In this document: positions 44,099 to 55,372 of the stretch, piece by piece
How positions within the stretch are numbered: the stretch's first letter is position 1
Layout of the letters: each line of letters opens with the position of its first letter
Source of the DNA: Anisus vortex
Lineage: Eukaryota; Mollusca; Gastropoda; Planorbidae
Assembly (NCBI GenBank): GCA_949126835.1
Contig: OX421497.1
Coordinates: 41,314,226 to 41,378,225 of the forward strand
Direction: 5' to 3'
DNA: 64,000 bases
The notes under the pieces: model-generated
Told to the model about the DNA's origin: nothing
What the model saw: only the letters and a program-made list of their open reading frames with translations
Databases searched by the model: none
Translations under genes and position numbers: made by a program

Positions 44099-44310
44099 AA
44101 AACAATCTTCCAGAGCACTGTGGAAGGTGGGCGTAGGAAAGGCCGTCAGCAGAGATGCTGGTTAAACAATGAAAGGTATTGAACAGGGTTGCAGTGAACT
44201 CAACTATTGACGACCGCAAGGATAGACAAACGTGGAGAAAGTTGACTGCCGAAGTGTCCATTCGCCCCCCCCCCCCCCCCCCAACGCTCATGGGATTGAT
44301 GATGATGATG
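44099..44310 (+). mobile_element. LINE 3' fragment (RTE/I-like C-terminus) with TSD
   Basis: Encodes, with stops, TVEGGRRKGRQQRCWLNNE and a downstream KCPFAPP piece, resembling the C-terminal end of a LINE protein. It ends in (GAT)n. A 10-bp direct repeat AATCATCCCA flanks it (44089-44098, 44311-44320). It is absent from the other family A copies. Confidence 0.8.
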
Positions 44311-45224
44311 AATCATCCCATGCATAAAAGATAAGAAAATATTTAACTTTTACCTTAATAAAAGTATTACATGATTAGAGCAAAACTATTATTAAGGTTT
44401 ACTTTTTTTATATTCTAGACTTACATTTGAATAAAAACAAATGTGAAGTCAAAACATTTTAAAACACTTAACATGCCAAATTCGACTAAAGTCGAATTTA
44501 CAAAAGTCTTTCTGTATGCCAAATTCGACTTTAGTCAAAAATCATGGTGGTCTTTAAAAAATGGTTCAAAATCTTAACCTAATAGTCCATGGTACAGAGT
44601 TTGGATCTTGTACCATTACTGGCATGACTATATTGACCTCAATCACCAGTCTTTTCGGTATTATTATTTGTAGGGGTCACATCGCGAAGCGTCCGTTATA
44701 ACTTTACATGACAGTACTAATATACGAATGAAGGATTAACTTTGACTAGAAGAAAAAAAAATTCTCACTATTTACATGAGAGACAAACGTAAAGTTGTAA
44801 TCTGCTTTGTGAATAACCTAAAAGCACTCTTTCCTTCAACGGATGAATTATGTGACGTCACAGACTTTGATGACGCGTTATGGCTATGATGTACAATATA
44901 TAGAATGGCGTCTATGTTACATGTACTGTATTATATTGTTAATGATTGTTGATGTTGATCTTGGTACTGAAACCGTTTCTGTGATCTGTTAGGTTCAGTC
45001 TACGGCTTGTTCTTATGTACATGTGTTTTTATGTGCCCTTATATAATTACAACGTGTTTTTGTGTAAATGTGTTTATATGTCCCCTGTTGTGTTTACAGC
45101 TGTTCTTGTGTAAATGTGTTTTATGTGCCCAGTTTTATTTACAGAGTGTTCTTGTGTGAATTTGAAATATATTTTTTCTATTATCATTACATGTATTGAC
45201 TTTTACTCTAAATTAAATTGAGCT

Positions 45225-46830
45225 ATGGATGATTCGATTGTTTCTCGTTATGATTCCGATTCGGGTGATGAATATAATTATGACAGTTGTTATTTAGAGG
45301 ATGATAATAATTTAGATTTAGAAAGTGATTCAGATGGTGAGATTGATTTTGCCTAAGAAATCAGTGCTATTTCTAGCTCCAATGTACCTGCTCGCATTGA
45401 TGACAAAACGGTTGAGAGGCGTAAAGGTAGCATTTCAACAAAACAGCTTATTCTGACTGGGAAGTGTTAGGAATGATTTTGTTGACCTCAAAACGAATAG
45501 CTGTCCTCATTCAACAGTAGACAATTTGTTCTTGCAGATGTTAAAAAATTTTGAGGCTGTTGATTTTTTCCCGATACTCTAATGAAACACATTATGAACA
45601 AGTTATGAATGAATGTCAAAAGAGAAAAATGTGAATGATGGATCCCACCGCATTTCTTGCTCTTCATGTAACTATGGGGGGGGGGGGGGGGCTTGTGCAG
45701 CAAATCATCAATAGATGGTTATTGGGCTACAGGACTTTGGCTCACATGCCATTTTACTTCAGTGATGGGGAGAAATAGATACCAAATTATAAACTCGTGT
45801 CTTCATTTCAATGGATATGATCCGCTCTTCAAACTACGATCGTCATCAGACAATAAGCCTCCACTATACCGACAAGTTTATGGACCAGGACAAGCTCTTT
45901 CAATGTATGAGTACATGGTGACAGTCAAAGGACGTTGTTTGTTCAAACAGTGCCTCCCATCTATGACAACTAAATGGGGCGTAAAGGCATTCATGTTCTC
46001 TGATTCCAAGTTATTCTACTATTGTGGTTTATAATTTACACAGGGAAATAGACTTTCATAGGAAGAAGGCAATAATTTGATCTGATTTCCAGATAAGAGT
46101 GAAAAGGCCAAATCATCTACACAGACAATTACATCATCATATTTATGCTAGTTCAAAGGTGAAAAACTAGGCACTAATTTTTTGAAAATTTAAAGTCTTA
46201 TCCAAAAGAACTCAAGGGAAAAAAAGGTAAACAGGTGATCCTCCTATCTTTGATGAATCGAATTACTTGATGTCACAAAGTTTCAAGATCGCAAACGTCT
46301 GTTTTACATGTTTCTATCAACTGTGGGAGGCAATACAACTACAGTAAAGCGTGTGCGAGACAGAAAACTACCAGAGGGTTACAGAACAATAAAAAAACTA
46401 CCATAATTACAATGATCACAAGGGTGGTGTTGATCAGTTTGATCAAATGAAGGTTAGCTATTGCTATCCTCACAAATCAATCAGGTCGTTCCACTCAATC
46501 TTTCATTATACAAAGAATTAACTTTGATAAATAAATGGACTTATTGGTTATAGATAAACAAGAACGCTTCCATGACAGCTAAAAAAAAATTAGCGAACTG
46601 GTACTTGAATCCCTAGGTCGTGACGAAAGAGCACTGCTACTGCAATGCCCCGACCCTTAACATTGATGAGAGTCTAACCGCACGTCCATTTCTCAAAATA
46701 TAAAGTCAAAACTTACAAACCATACTGTCATGTTTGTAAATCCTGCAATAAAAAAATTCAAACAATATATGCCTTTATATTTGCAACGTCCATCTCTGCA
46801 TTGTGCCAGGTTGTTTTTATCTGTACCATA
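45225..46830 (+). pseudogene. piggyBac transposase pseudogene
   Basis: The acidic N-terminus (MDDSIVSRYDSDSGDEYNYD, 43 codons then stop) is typical. The core at 45693-46034 reads MGRNRYQIINSCLHFNGYDP and VKGRCLFKQCLP, then KWGVKAFMFSDSK. The first catalytic Asp, expected in a SIDE-type motif, is replaced: the sequence is ALSMYEYM. Further on are YTDNYI (second Asp site, about 46117) and YNDHKGGVDQFDQMK (third Asp site, about 46408-46450). A Cys-rich tail (CHVCKSCNKK) lies near 46727-46760. Several stops and frameshifts separate these parts, so it is dead. Family assignment rests on the order and spacing of these motifs. Confidence 0.85.
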
Positions 46831-48780
46831 CAACAGTGAATTATATCATTGATGGACGCTACAGCAGTAAATTAGTATAATGTATTGTTTAAAAACTGTG
46901 TAGTTCTGTACAATTGTTTCTATTTTTATTTTATATTGATGTAGGTCGGTGACTTAAATTAATAGTGCGTATCAATTGCTTTGTGCTGTACGAGTGGTCC
47001 GTTTGAATGTGTTTAAGTTTCTGTGCTCTGTGGGTGCTATGATTTGTGAGAATGTAAGTAATGGACTTTTAATGTAAATATATTTTATTATTTGTAATAT
47101 AGATATAGACTTGGGGGACTGTTTGGTATAAAAATGATGTATGTAAATATTGTTTTGTATTTTGTGAAAGCCCTGAAACGAGGTTAAGCGGCTAGGTCTT
47201 GCGTCATTTTTCGGAATTCTTTTTCTGATGATTTTAAATTGGGTTTTTATCCATTTAGATTAATTAAAGTAAAAGGTAGGATTTTCTTGGTAGTTTAATT
47301 TAATATAGGGTTGTACATAGGGTAAATTTGTAGATATTTAGCAATAGGAGATTTAGAATAATATTTAGCACAGATTGACCGGAAATAAGGCACTGTTAGG
47401 GTAGTTAAAAAAGGAATTTCTGGTTAGCGGTCAGAGACGTTCGGTCAGCGTCTATAAATAGAACAATTAATCAATCACTTCCGTCTGAAATGGCCCATTT
47501 TGTGGAAGACCAGTGGTCGGTATATGGCGTAGTTGTGTGTGGCTTGTTCGGATATGACGTGAGTTGAGATTTAATTACTTTTTAGAATTTTTATTTTATG
47601 TTATACTATGTGTAATTTGGTTATTGTATGTATATTGTCCACTTGTCTATGATAAGTGCATTGATGGGAATGGATTAAGTTGGAGGTTTGGGAAGGAACA
47701 TTATCCGCCATGTTGGCTTCTTCTTTTTAAATGTAATTTCTTTTTATTTCATGTATATTATTATTTTAATGTAATGTTGCCTTTAATGGCCGGCATGGGA
47801 ATAAGTTATGGTAGATGTTTTTATTTCATGCTTGGTTTTAACTGGTATGTATTAACCAGTGAGTGGCCTAACTCTGTGGTACAGAGTATAGACCGGTGTT
47901 GTCTTGTTCTAGTCTTCATTGACTAGAGCTGGGTTGATTCTTATGTCATAATTCATATTATGTTATAAGATGTATAAGGAGTATAGGTTCATGTTTGAAC
48001 TGGTTATAGTTGGGACTATGCTATGTAGTTTTTATTTACTGTATATAGTATATATATATTATGCTTATGTATATAGATGACCATGTTCTAATGTTTATTT
48101 TTATTTCTCTATTTCTATTCTATTATATTGTAGGTCGTAATGTCGGCCTATGTTGGTTTTTAGTGGGGAGTTGAAGTAGTTTTTAGTGGGGAGTTGAAGT
48201 TAGTTTTTTTAGTGGGGAGTTGAAGTTGGTTATTATTTGTGAGGGTTTACAGTATGTTTATAGAGTTTAGATAGTATAGGTTTATTGTTGGGGTTTAATT
48301 TGTTTTTATGATTTTTATGTTCCCTTTAATGGGACAAGTGAATTTCCATGAATAAAAAGTAATTTGTAATTTAAATATGATTTTAGTGTTTTATGTTTAG
48401 TGTTCAGTGTTGTTGGTCTGTTTAGATTGTAATAATCCTTCTGTCCCAACGGAAGTGTCACGGAAGCCCAAAGTCCCCTCGTACCCTAGTTTAGATGTAT
48501 TTAGTTAGATGATTGCTGTCCTTTACCCACAACCCTCTTTAATTAGTAGTAACAATGAATCTAAAATATAACCGCCCTCCCCTCGCCCCACCCTGTTACA
48601 TTGATTCTTATATTTGTTTTCGAAGCAGTAAATTAATCTTTTGTTGGTGCTCTAATTAAATTGTATAAATGTATAATGTTTAGTTTATCTTTGATATATA
48701 ATCTAGGTTAAGTTACACACTAAATTTGTTAAATAAAAATTTTTCACTTGAAATAGACCTTCAAGGACCAGTTCTTTCTT
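46831..48780 (+). other. Unassigned interior of the piggyBac element
   Basis: T-rich sequence with three close copies of TTTTTAGTGGGGAGTTGAAG (about 48159-48230). The 120-codon frame at 47564-47926 is hydrophobic and matches no known protein. A solo LTR or another inserted element is possible but no termini were established. Confidence 0.4.
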
Positions 48781-48789
48781 TTATAGGTT

Positions 48790-50900
48790 TATTACCATAT
48801 TGTTTAAAAACTGCACAAGAAAAACAATGCCTAAAAAATATTAGATTTTTCTAAAAATGTCACAAACTCAAGATGGCTGCTTAAGTCACGTGGCGCAAAT
48901 CTGCATGAGAATTCAATTTTCCAATGTGGTATTATATTCTACATATATGGTAAGATTTCATTCCTCAGTAGTGACTAATTGCATATTTATATATGTTTAA
49001 ATAGTCTAACCAGTTTTGGTGAAGTGACAGAAAATTGACAAAAATCGTTTCACAATTCATTGGCAAAACAAGGAGCAAAATGAAATAAAAAATATTTTTT
49101 TATTGATTTTTTATTGTCGAATTTTGCTTTTAGATTTAGCATTATCTACTGGCTATGTTTCTATGCTGCAGCAGTGCACTCATATTTGTCGATAGTTCTC
49201 AAAGTCGAAAAAAAGTGGACATAGGTACACATTTTTCTATCAATCTCACAAATTCAAGATGGCCGCCATGGTCACGTGACACCAATTTGCATGGAAACGT
49301 TAATTTTTAGTATGTTCATCTGTTTTACATATATGGTAGAAATTTCACAAGTCGATATTGAACTGTTACCGATTTGTAAATATTCAAAGATACTAACCAG
49401 TTTTGGTAAACTAGCTGAAAATTGAGTAAAATCGTTTCAAAATTCATGGGCAAAGCAAGGGGCAAATCGGAATAAAAACTACTTTTTTATTGTTGAATTT
49501 GTTTTTTTTTACTTAGTGTGGTATACTAGCTATGTTGTTATACTGTAATAGTGCACTGATATTTGCTGATGGTTCTCAAAAAAGAAAAAAAGTGGACACA
49601 AGTACATATTTTTCTATAAATCTCACAATTTCAAGATGGCCGCCATGGTCACGTGACTTCAATTTGCATGGAAACGTTATTTTTTATTATTTTCATCTGT
49701 TTTACATATATGGTAGAGATTTCACAAGTCGATATTGAACTGTTACCGATTTGTACATATTCAAAGATACTAACCAGTTTTGGTAAACTAGCTGAAAATT
49801 GAGCAAAATCGTTTCAAAATTCATGGGCAAAGCAAGGGGCAAATCGGAATAAAAACTACTTTTTTATTGTTGAATTTGATTTTTTTACTTAGTGTGGTAT
49901 ACTAGCTATGTTGCTATGCTGTAACAGTGCACTCATATTTGCCGATGGTTCTCAAAGAAGAAAAAAAGTTGACACAAGTACATATTTTTCTATAAATGTC
50001 ACAAATTCAAGATGGCCGCCATTGTCACGTGATACCAATTTGCATGAAAACGTCTTTTTTTAGTATGGTATTCTGTTTTACATCTATGGTAGAGATTTCA
50101 CAAATCGATATTGAACTGTTACCGATTTGTACATATTCAAAGATACTAACCAGTTTTGGTAAACTTGCTGAAAATTGAACAAAATCGATTCGAAATGCAT
50201 GGGCAAAACAAGGGGCAAATTGGAATAAAAACTACTTTTTTATTGTTGAATTTGATTTTTTTACTTAGTGTGGTATACTAGCTATGTTGCTATGATGTAA
50301 CAGTGCACTCATATTTGCCGATGGTTCTCAAAGAAGAAAAAAAGTTGACACAAGTACATATTTTTCTATAAATGTCACAAATTCAAGATGGCCGCCATTG
50401 TCACGTGATACCAATTTGCATGAAAACGTCTTTTTTTAGTATGGTATTCTGTTTTACATCTATGGTAGAGATTTCACAAATCGATATTGAACTGTTACCG
50501 ATTTGTACATATTCAAAGATACTAACCAGTTTTGGTAAACTTGCTGAAAATTGAACAAAATCGATTCGAAATGCATGGGCAAAACAAGGGGCAAATTGGA
50601 ATAAAAACTACTTTTTTATTGTTGAATTTGATTTTTTTACTTAGTGTGGTATACTAGCTATGTTGCTATGATGTAACAGTGCACTCATATTTGCCGATGG
50701 TTCTCAATGAAGAAAAAAAGTGGACACAAGTACATATTTTTCTATAAATCTCACAAAGTCAAGATGGCCGCCATGGTCACGTGACACTAATTTGCCTGAA
50801 AACTTTATTTTTAAGTATGGTATTATGTTTTACATATATGGTAAAGATTTCATGCTTCCACATAAGTCCATTAATTTTTTATTAATTTTTAAACACCACA
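48790..50900 (+). repeat. 376-bp tandem array with a YY1-like/E-box pair in each unit
   Basis: Six units are marked by CAAGATGG at 48869, 49255, 49632, 50008, 50384 and 50760, with spacings of 386, 377, 376, 376 and 376. Each has CAAGATGGC(C/T)GC followed by TCACGTG; the best copies read CAAGATGGCCGCCATGGTCA + CGTGAC. Units four and five are almost identical. The first unit is the most diverged. No coding content: the 60-codon frames repeat with the unit. Confidence 0.93.
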
Positions 50901-50972
50901 CTCTAATTTTGTGAAATTACCAAAAAACAAGTTGGCAATGGAGCACATTTTGCGTAAAAAACCTTTGGCATG

Positions 50973-51690
50973 TTAAGTAGATGCAGTTTTTATGCTTTAA
51001 ATGTGTATAATTTTATACACTTTTACAAAAAGGTCTAGTTGTAGAATTTTTATTTTATTATAATTTTTTTATAGTCATTATGCACTTTTTCAGTTACCCA
51101 TCGGCAAATCTAAATTTACATGTAAGCATGATTTAATTAAAAAAATTAATCAAGGGAGATAATAACACTTTATATTCTTTTAGGTCTATTAATCGTTACT
51201 ATTATTTTTAATGTATCATGAATTTGTACATCTGCTTAAAATTTATTTGATTATTTCAAATAAGTTACTTTAAACTTATATTGAAAATAATAAGCTAATA
51301 ATTTTGTTTTGTATGTGTAATTTATAAAACACTTTTCAGGCTACTAGCAACTTTATTATGTATATTTTTTCCATACAAATTAGTTAAATCTGGAACTGAA
51401 TGTCTTTATTTATATAAATTTTTGAACAGTCTCTCACATAGGAGGCTCAATCAATAATAATAGGAGTCTGAAGAATTAATTCATTATAAGACATTTATTG
51501 CATGTCCATCTAACATTCGTTATAGATACAGTTCGGTCTCTGTACTTATTAGTACTTAACCAAATTACTTGCAACAATGAGGAAGAATTAGTGCAATTTG
51601 TACAAACTATTTTTTTTTACTTGACCCGGCTAATGTTAACACTTCTAGTTAGTGACCATTCTAACAATAATATTTACTGTAGTAGTCTAT
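50973..51690 (+). repeat. Duplicated segment, copy 1 right part (family A)
   Basis: Continues family A after the piggyBac element: TTTATACACTTTTACAAAAA, AATCAAGGGAGATAATAAC, hairpin at 51429-51446, GACCCGGCTAATGTTAACAC, ending near AGTCTATAGGT. Confidence 0.8.
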
Positions 51691-52489
51691 AGGTAAAAAT
51701 TAAGACATATAACCACGAAGTAGGACGTTTGGGCGCCGCCGTTATGGCGCTGGAAGCTTTGGCGCCACCGTTGTGGCGCTGGAAGTTTTGGCGCGATGGA
51801 ATATAAACATATTACATCATTTAATAAAAATAACATAATAACCTAATTTGAGGAAAACAATTTTCTTTTGATAATAAATGAAACAAATTGTAAACAAAAA
51901 CAGTTTAAAACAAAGTATAAATTGGATTATTAAATTTTAATAACTTAGTTTGAAAAAGTTAATAATGACAGTCTAAAACAATGTATTTTAATGCATAAAG
52001 GCATATCTATCACACTAATAGTAATAGAAATTTTAAGCGAAGAAACAATTATATAAAAAAAAAAACGTTTAAAACAATATCCTAAATGCACACGCTTTTA
52101 TGGCTCCATTAAAAAATTATTGTCGAATCCTCTCATATATATTCTATTACGTTTCTGCTTCTATAAGTTTGAACAATCGTACCGATTCTGTTATCAGTTT
52201 TTAGATTCTAAAACTTGAGGCAATTTTCGATATGACAAAATAACTCGCTGACTTGGCTCAAACATTTTAGTGTCAAGCATGGCTGCCAAAGAAAAAAAAG
52301 AAAAAAAAAGACTTTAACAAAATAGATTTTTTCAAGTTGTCTTGCGTCAAATTGTTTATTTTTAACATCGTTCTCCTAGACTTGTAATGTATATAGTTAA
52401 GGTTTAATAAAAAATTCAATCCCTAAGACAGGAAGTGAGCAAACGTTTGTATCTGAAACAAATTCAAGAGTCAACAGAGGCGTGGTAGC
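51691..52489. other. No gene seen; GC-rich tandem repeat at 51727-51800
   Basis: Two and a half copies of a 30-bp unit (GGCGCCRCCGTTRTGGCGCT + GGAAGYTTT). The rest is AT-rich. Confidence 0.65.
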
Positions 52490-52540
52490 CATACATTGTC
52501 TTAGAGCAGGCGGGGCAATTCACCCGAGTCTTGGGGTACT

Positions 52541-52812
52541 TTAGTGGGGTCGGTGGCCGAGCGGCAGCGCGTTCGACTGTCGACCCGATGGTTCTGGGTT
52601 CGAATCCTGGCGGAGACTAGGATTTTTTCTACTTATGGGTCTCCCTGAGATTACCCAGCTCTGATGGGTACCTGACACTAGTTGTGGTAAAGTAAAGGCG
52701 CTGTGCATTGCGCTGGTCACCAATCCCCTAGTATGCCGTAGCCACAGAAACTGGTTAACGCTGCTTCACCAGCCCTATGAGCAGTTTGGACCGGAAAGTA
52801 CTTTACTTACTT
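52541..52812 (+). mobile_element. SINE-1, near full-length copy
   Basis: Head GGTCGGTGGCCGAGCGGCAG + CGCG, box B GGGTTCGAATCC, body, and 3' end GGACCGGAAAGTACTTTACT followed by (TTAC)n. It has the clearest tRNA-like head in the window. Confidence 0.9.
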
Positions 52813-53045
52813 ACTTGCTTTGGATTTTATTATTTAAAAAAATAATATTTCATGTTACAGTAGTCTACTATTAATTGAATGAGTAAATCATCATCATCAT
52901 CAAACACAAATCGACTATTGGCGACACCAAAAGGTGGAAGGATTAAAATGTATTTAATGGATTGCGACTGAATGAAAACAGTGGCGCGAAACAATTTTTT
53001 ATTATGCTCAACCCTACAGTAAATGAATACATATACTATTAAAAT

Positions 53046-53150
53046 GATGTTAATTTACTGGTTTTCCTGGTTTGTTCAGGCAACCGGTTCCATGCCCGAA
53101 TGTCACTCGGGAAGAAAGAGTACTTATATGCATTTGTTCTCGCATAAGGG
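53046..53150 (-). mobile_element. LINE 3' coding fragment
   Basis: Minus-strand match to the 8734-8934 LINE end: the GTACTTATATGCATTTGTTC block and GGTTTGTTCAGGCAACC encode the SFFP...WNRLPEQT motif. The tail is missing. Confidence 0.8.
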
Positions 53151-53629
53151 ACAAATTTACACGAATACTGTAATAATATAAAAGTCAAGGACTAAAAGCA
53201 GCGGTCTAAACAAAGAAATTTAATTGTAGGATCATCAAATCAAATAGTTTAGGGCTGAATGGGAGTTTGAAGGTCAACAGGTTTTCTACGGGACTCTAAG
53301 ATTAGGGCGTCTAATATTTTGGCTAGGCTGCTGGATAAATAACTAAACCTTAAAACACTGGAGGAAAGACGACCATAGCGCAAGGTAGTAATTATAAACA
53401 AGGCATTAAATATTAACTTAGAAATACAACATAACTCTGTTGCAATTCTCTTAAAAGCAAGGAGTAATAACATTCTCCTAATCCTAATGCTAGAATCAAA
53501 ATGTTTTAGAAATAAATGCTTATACATTCTTTTTCTTACTAATTGGCAACCAAAAATTTAAGTTTTGCCTAAAACCAACCAGGAAAACCAAATAACTTAA
53601 TGTCATTTAAGTTACTAAATTTATGAACA

Positions 53630-53649
53630 GCCTTCAAACACTTGAAGGC
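53630..53649 (+). repeat. Perfect 8-bp-stem hairpin
   Basis: GCCTTCAAACACTTGAAGGC, followed by TCATTGAT. Same position and flanks as the hairpins in the family A copies. Confidence 0.6.
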
Positions 53650-54034
53650 TCATTGATTTGATGATAGAATTAATGCGTTGAACTTCACTACCTTTTTCTG
53701 TGAAATGCTGCAGATATTATCATAAATTTTGACCCAATTACAATGTATTCAGTAAATAATATTTTTTTTTCTTTTGCATTATTTGATTTATAGCTTTCTG
53801 TTCATTGAAATTTGTATCAGTAGCTTACACATTTAGCTTGTCATTTATATAGCAAGATACACGCTATGTAGATAGATACATTGAAAAATAGAAAGACATA
53901 CAGGCAGATAGTGTGATAGATAGAAACAGAGACATATATACGATAGGGGAATAGATTGCCGAATGGTCGGATACATAGAAAATTAGATATCCATAAGATG
54001 ACATATTATTGTAGTTTGTTGATGTATGTACGCT

Positions 54035-54130
54035 CCTGAGTTTATCCAGGCTCCGATGGATACCTAACATTGGTTAGAGAAAACTAAGGGCGACGGGCAT
54101 TGTGCTGACCACACAGAAACGTAAAATGCT
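54035..54130 (+). mobile_element. SINE-1 body fragment
   Basis: Contains ATCCAGGCTCCGATGGATAC, GGCATTGTGCTGACCACAC and AAATGCTGCGTCAAGGGCC, a diverged copy without head. Confidence 0.65.
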
Positions 54131-54239
54131 GCGTCAAGGGCCCTAAAAGATAAAAAAGGATACAAAAAATGACAACATTTATTTACCAAAATACGTTTTA
54201 AATGTTATAATATGATACTGTTTTTAAATACATATTTTA

Positions 54240-55200
54240 CCATGGTAGCATCAGGGCCGCATTTATATCAATTGGTACTAATAAATGGGATATAGACATC
54301 CCTTCTGTGACCAATTTGGCAAGGCCGGCTAGAAAGAAAATCGTCAAGCAAATCAAAGGTTATTGCATGATTTTCGATTGCCACTCCAAAAGTAAGCTTA
54401 TCTTACAAATACCAGATGAGCGAAATTTTGCGTTACGTAAAAATGGAGAAAATGGAAGTGAATGTGGACGAATCATTTCTTCACTTCCCAAGGTTAAAGT
54501 TCAAGGCCATCCAATTTTTAGATTTATAAGCCGTTGATTGGTGGACATAGATTGTCATGAGGGAGACATCCACGTACCTCATCACATGTCATAAATTGTA
54601 TTAGCGTGGTAGGTTGGAGTGATAGTGTTTTTAATATTTTAAAAATTAATATCTCATTTGAATGAAGTCTACTATTAATTCGATTAATAAATCATTATCA
54701 TCAATTTAGAAGTGGGCCTTATATACTAAAACATCTGATATGCAATTCACACCAAGAGCGCACTGAGCATGCTAAATTTAATATAATGGATAGAAGTGCA
54801 ATAAGAAATTACCATTATTATTATTATACTTATTATATGTATACGAATAGTGTAATGAGATAAAAATCAAATACTAAAAGCAGCTGTGTAAATATAGAAA
54901 TTTAATTGTAGGCCCATCAACACAAATAGTTTAGGACTGTATGGGATTTTAAAGGTTAACAGGTTTTCAACGGAGCTTTGGGTGGAGGGAACGGCTAGAA
55001 CTTTTGCTAGGCTATTGGATACTAAAACCAAGTAACAATAGAGGAAAGAAGATTATAGAGCAAGGTAGTAATTATATACAAAGCATCAAATTTTAACTTA
55101 GAAATAAAACATAACTCTATTACACTGCTCATAAAAGCAAGAAGTAATAACATTTTCCTTATTTCTAATGCTAGAATCAAATTTTTTATCTCATCTTTTA
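54240..55200 (+). repeat. Family B repeat, copy 2
   Basis: Aligns with 58560-59960, including TAGCATCAGGGCCGCATT, GATTTATAAGCCGTTGATTG, GGTGGACATAGATTGTC, an embedded L2-like 3' end (54735-54835), and the AGAAATTTAATTGTAGG block. The ORFs here (54307-54537 and its counterpart 58623-58817) are not clearly coding. Confidence 0.8.
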
Positions 55201-55202
55201 TA

Positions 55203-55372
55203 GTCCAGACGCTCCTTCTATAAAGAAGATTGTTCCGTCCTACGCTCATCCGTGGTCCGAGTCTAGTCTAAGATAATTTTTACAGACGTTCCTTCCAGAT
55301 AGAAGATTATTACGCACACTAGGCCCAAAACTCATGAAGGGCGGCAGGTATCGGTCGGCGGCAGGGATAGAA
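55203..55372 (-). mobile_element. LINE tail followed by a SINE-3 fragment
   Basis: 55203-55262 is the LINE stem-loop tail (GACGCTCCTTCTATAAAGAA). 55278-55372 is a minus-strand SINE-3 piece with tail GACGTTCCTTCCAGATAGAA and the head-side GCGGCAGGGATAGAAC. Confidence 0.72.

Larger units (their letters stand above)
42962..44471 (+). repeat. Duplicated segment, copy 1 left part (continues at 50973-51690)
   Basis: Matches 55373-57267 in order: AACTAAAAACGGA, the GC-rich block with GGGTCATTATCGTG and GGCTCGCTCG, a LINE-type 3' end (GAATCGGTTACCTGAAATAG, TTCTGTATAGAAGAAG), a truncated SINE-1 with the same breakpoint, then family A. It also holds a private LINE fragment (44099-44310) and is split by the piggyBac element. 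Confidence 0.82.
44472..50972 (+). mobile_element. Decayed piggyBac element, 6.5 kb, flanked by TTAA
   Basis: TTAA at 44468-44471 and 50973-50976 encloses inverted ends CATGCCAAA. On both sides family A continues (GAAGTCAAAACATTTTAAAA left, GTAGATGCAGTTTTTATG right), so the insertion boundaries are confirmed by the uninterrupted copies at 38410 and 56700. It carries a broken transposase at 45225-46830 and a 376-bp tandem array near its right end. It is larger than typical piggyBac elements because of the array and an unassigned 2-kb stretch. Confidence 0.85.
52490..53600 (+). repeat. Family B repeat, copy 1 (interrupted)
   Basis: Shares AAACACAAATCGACTATTGG, ACTAAAAGCAGCGGTCTAAA, AGAAATTTAATTGTAGG and later blocks with 54240-55200 and 58560-59960. 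It is split by a SINE-1 (52541-52812) and a LINE fragment (53046-53150). Function unknown. Confidence 0.78.

Noticed and set aside
44498..44540. Second copy of the piggyBac end (ATGCCAAATTCGAC) as the true left boundary
   Set aside because: It is internal and lacks TTAA; family A homology stops at 44471, which fixes the boundary there.
47564..47926. 120-codon membrane protein inside the piggyBac element
   Set aside because: T-rich sequence gives hydrophobic codons by composition; no domain or homology recognised.
54307..54537. Small protein gene repeated at 58623-58817
   Set aside because: The two frames differ by indels and replacements typical of a non-coding repeat; no start or codon pattern is conserved.
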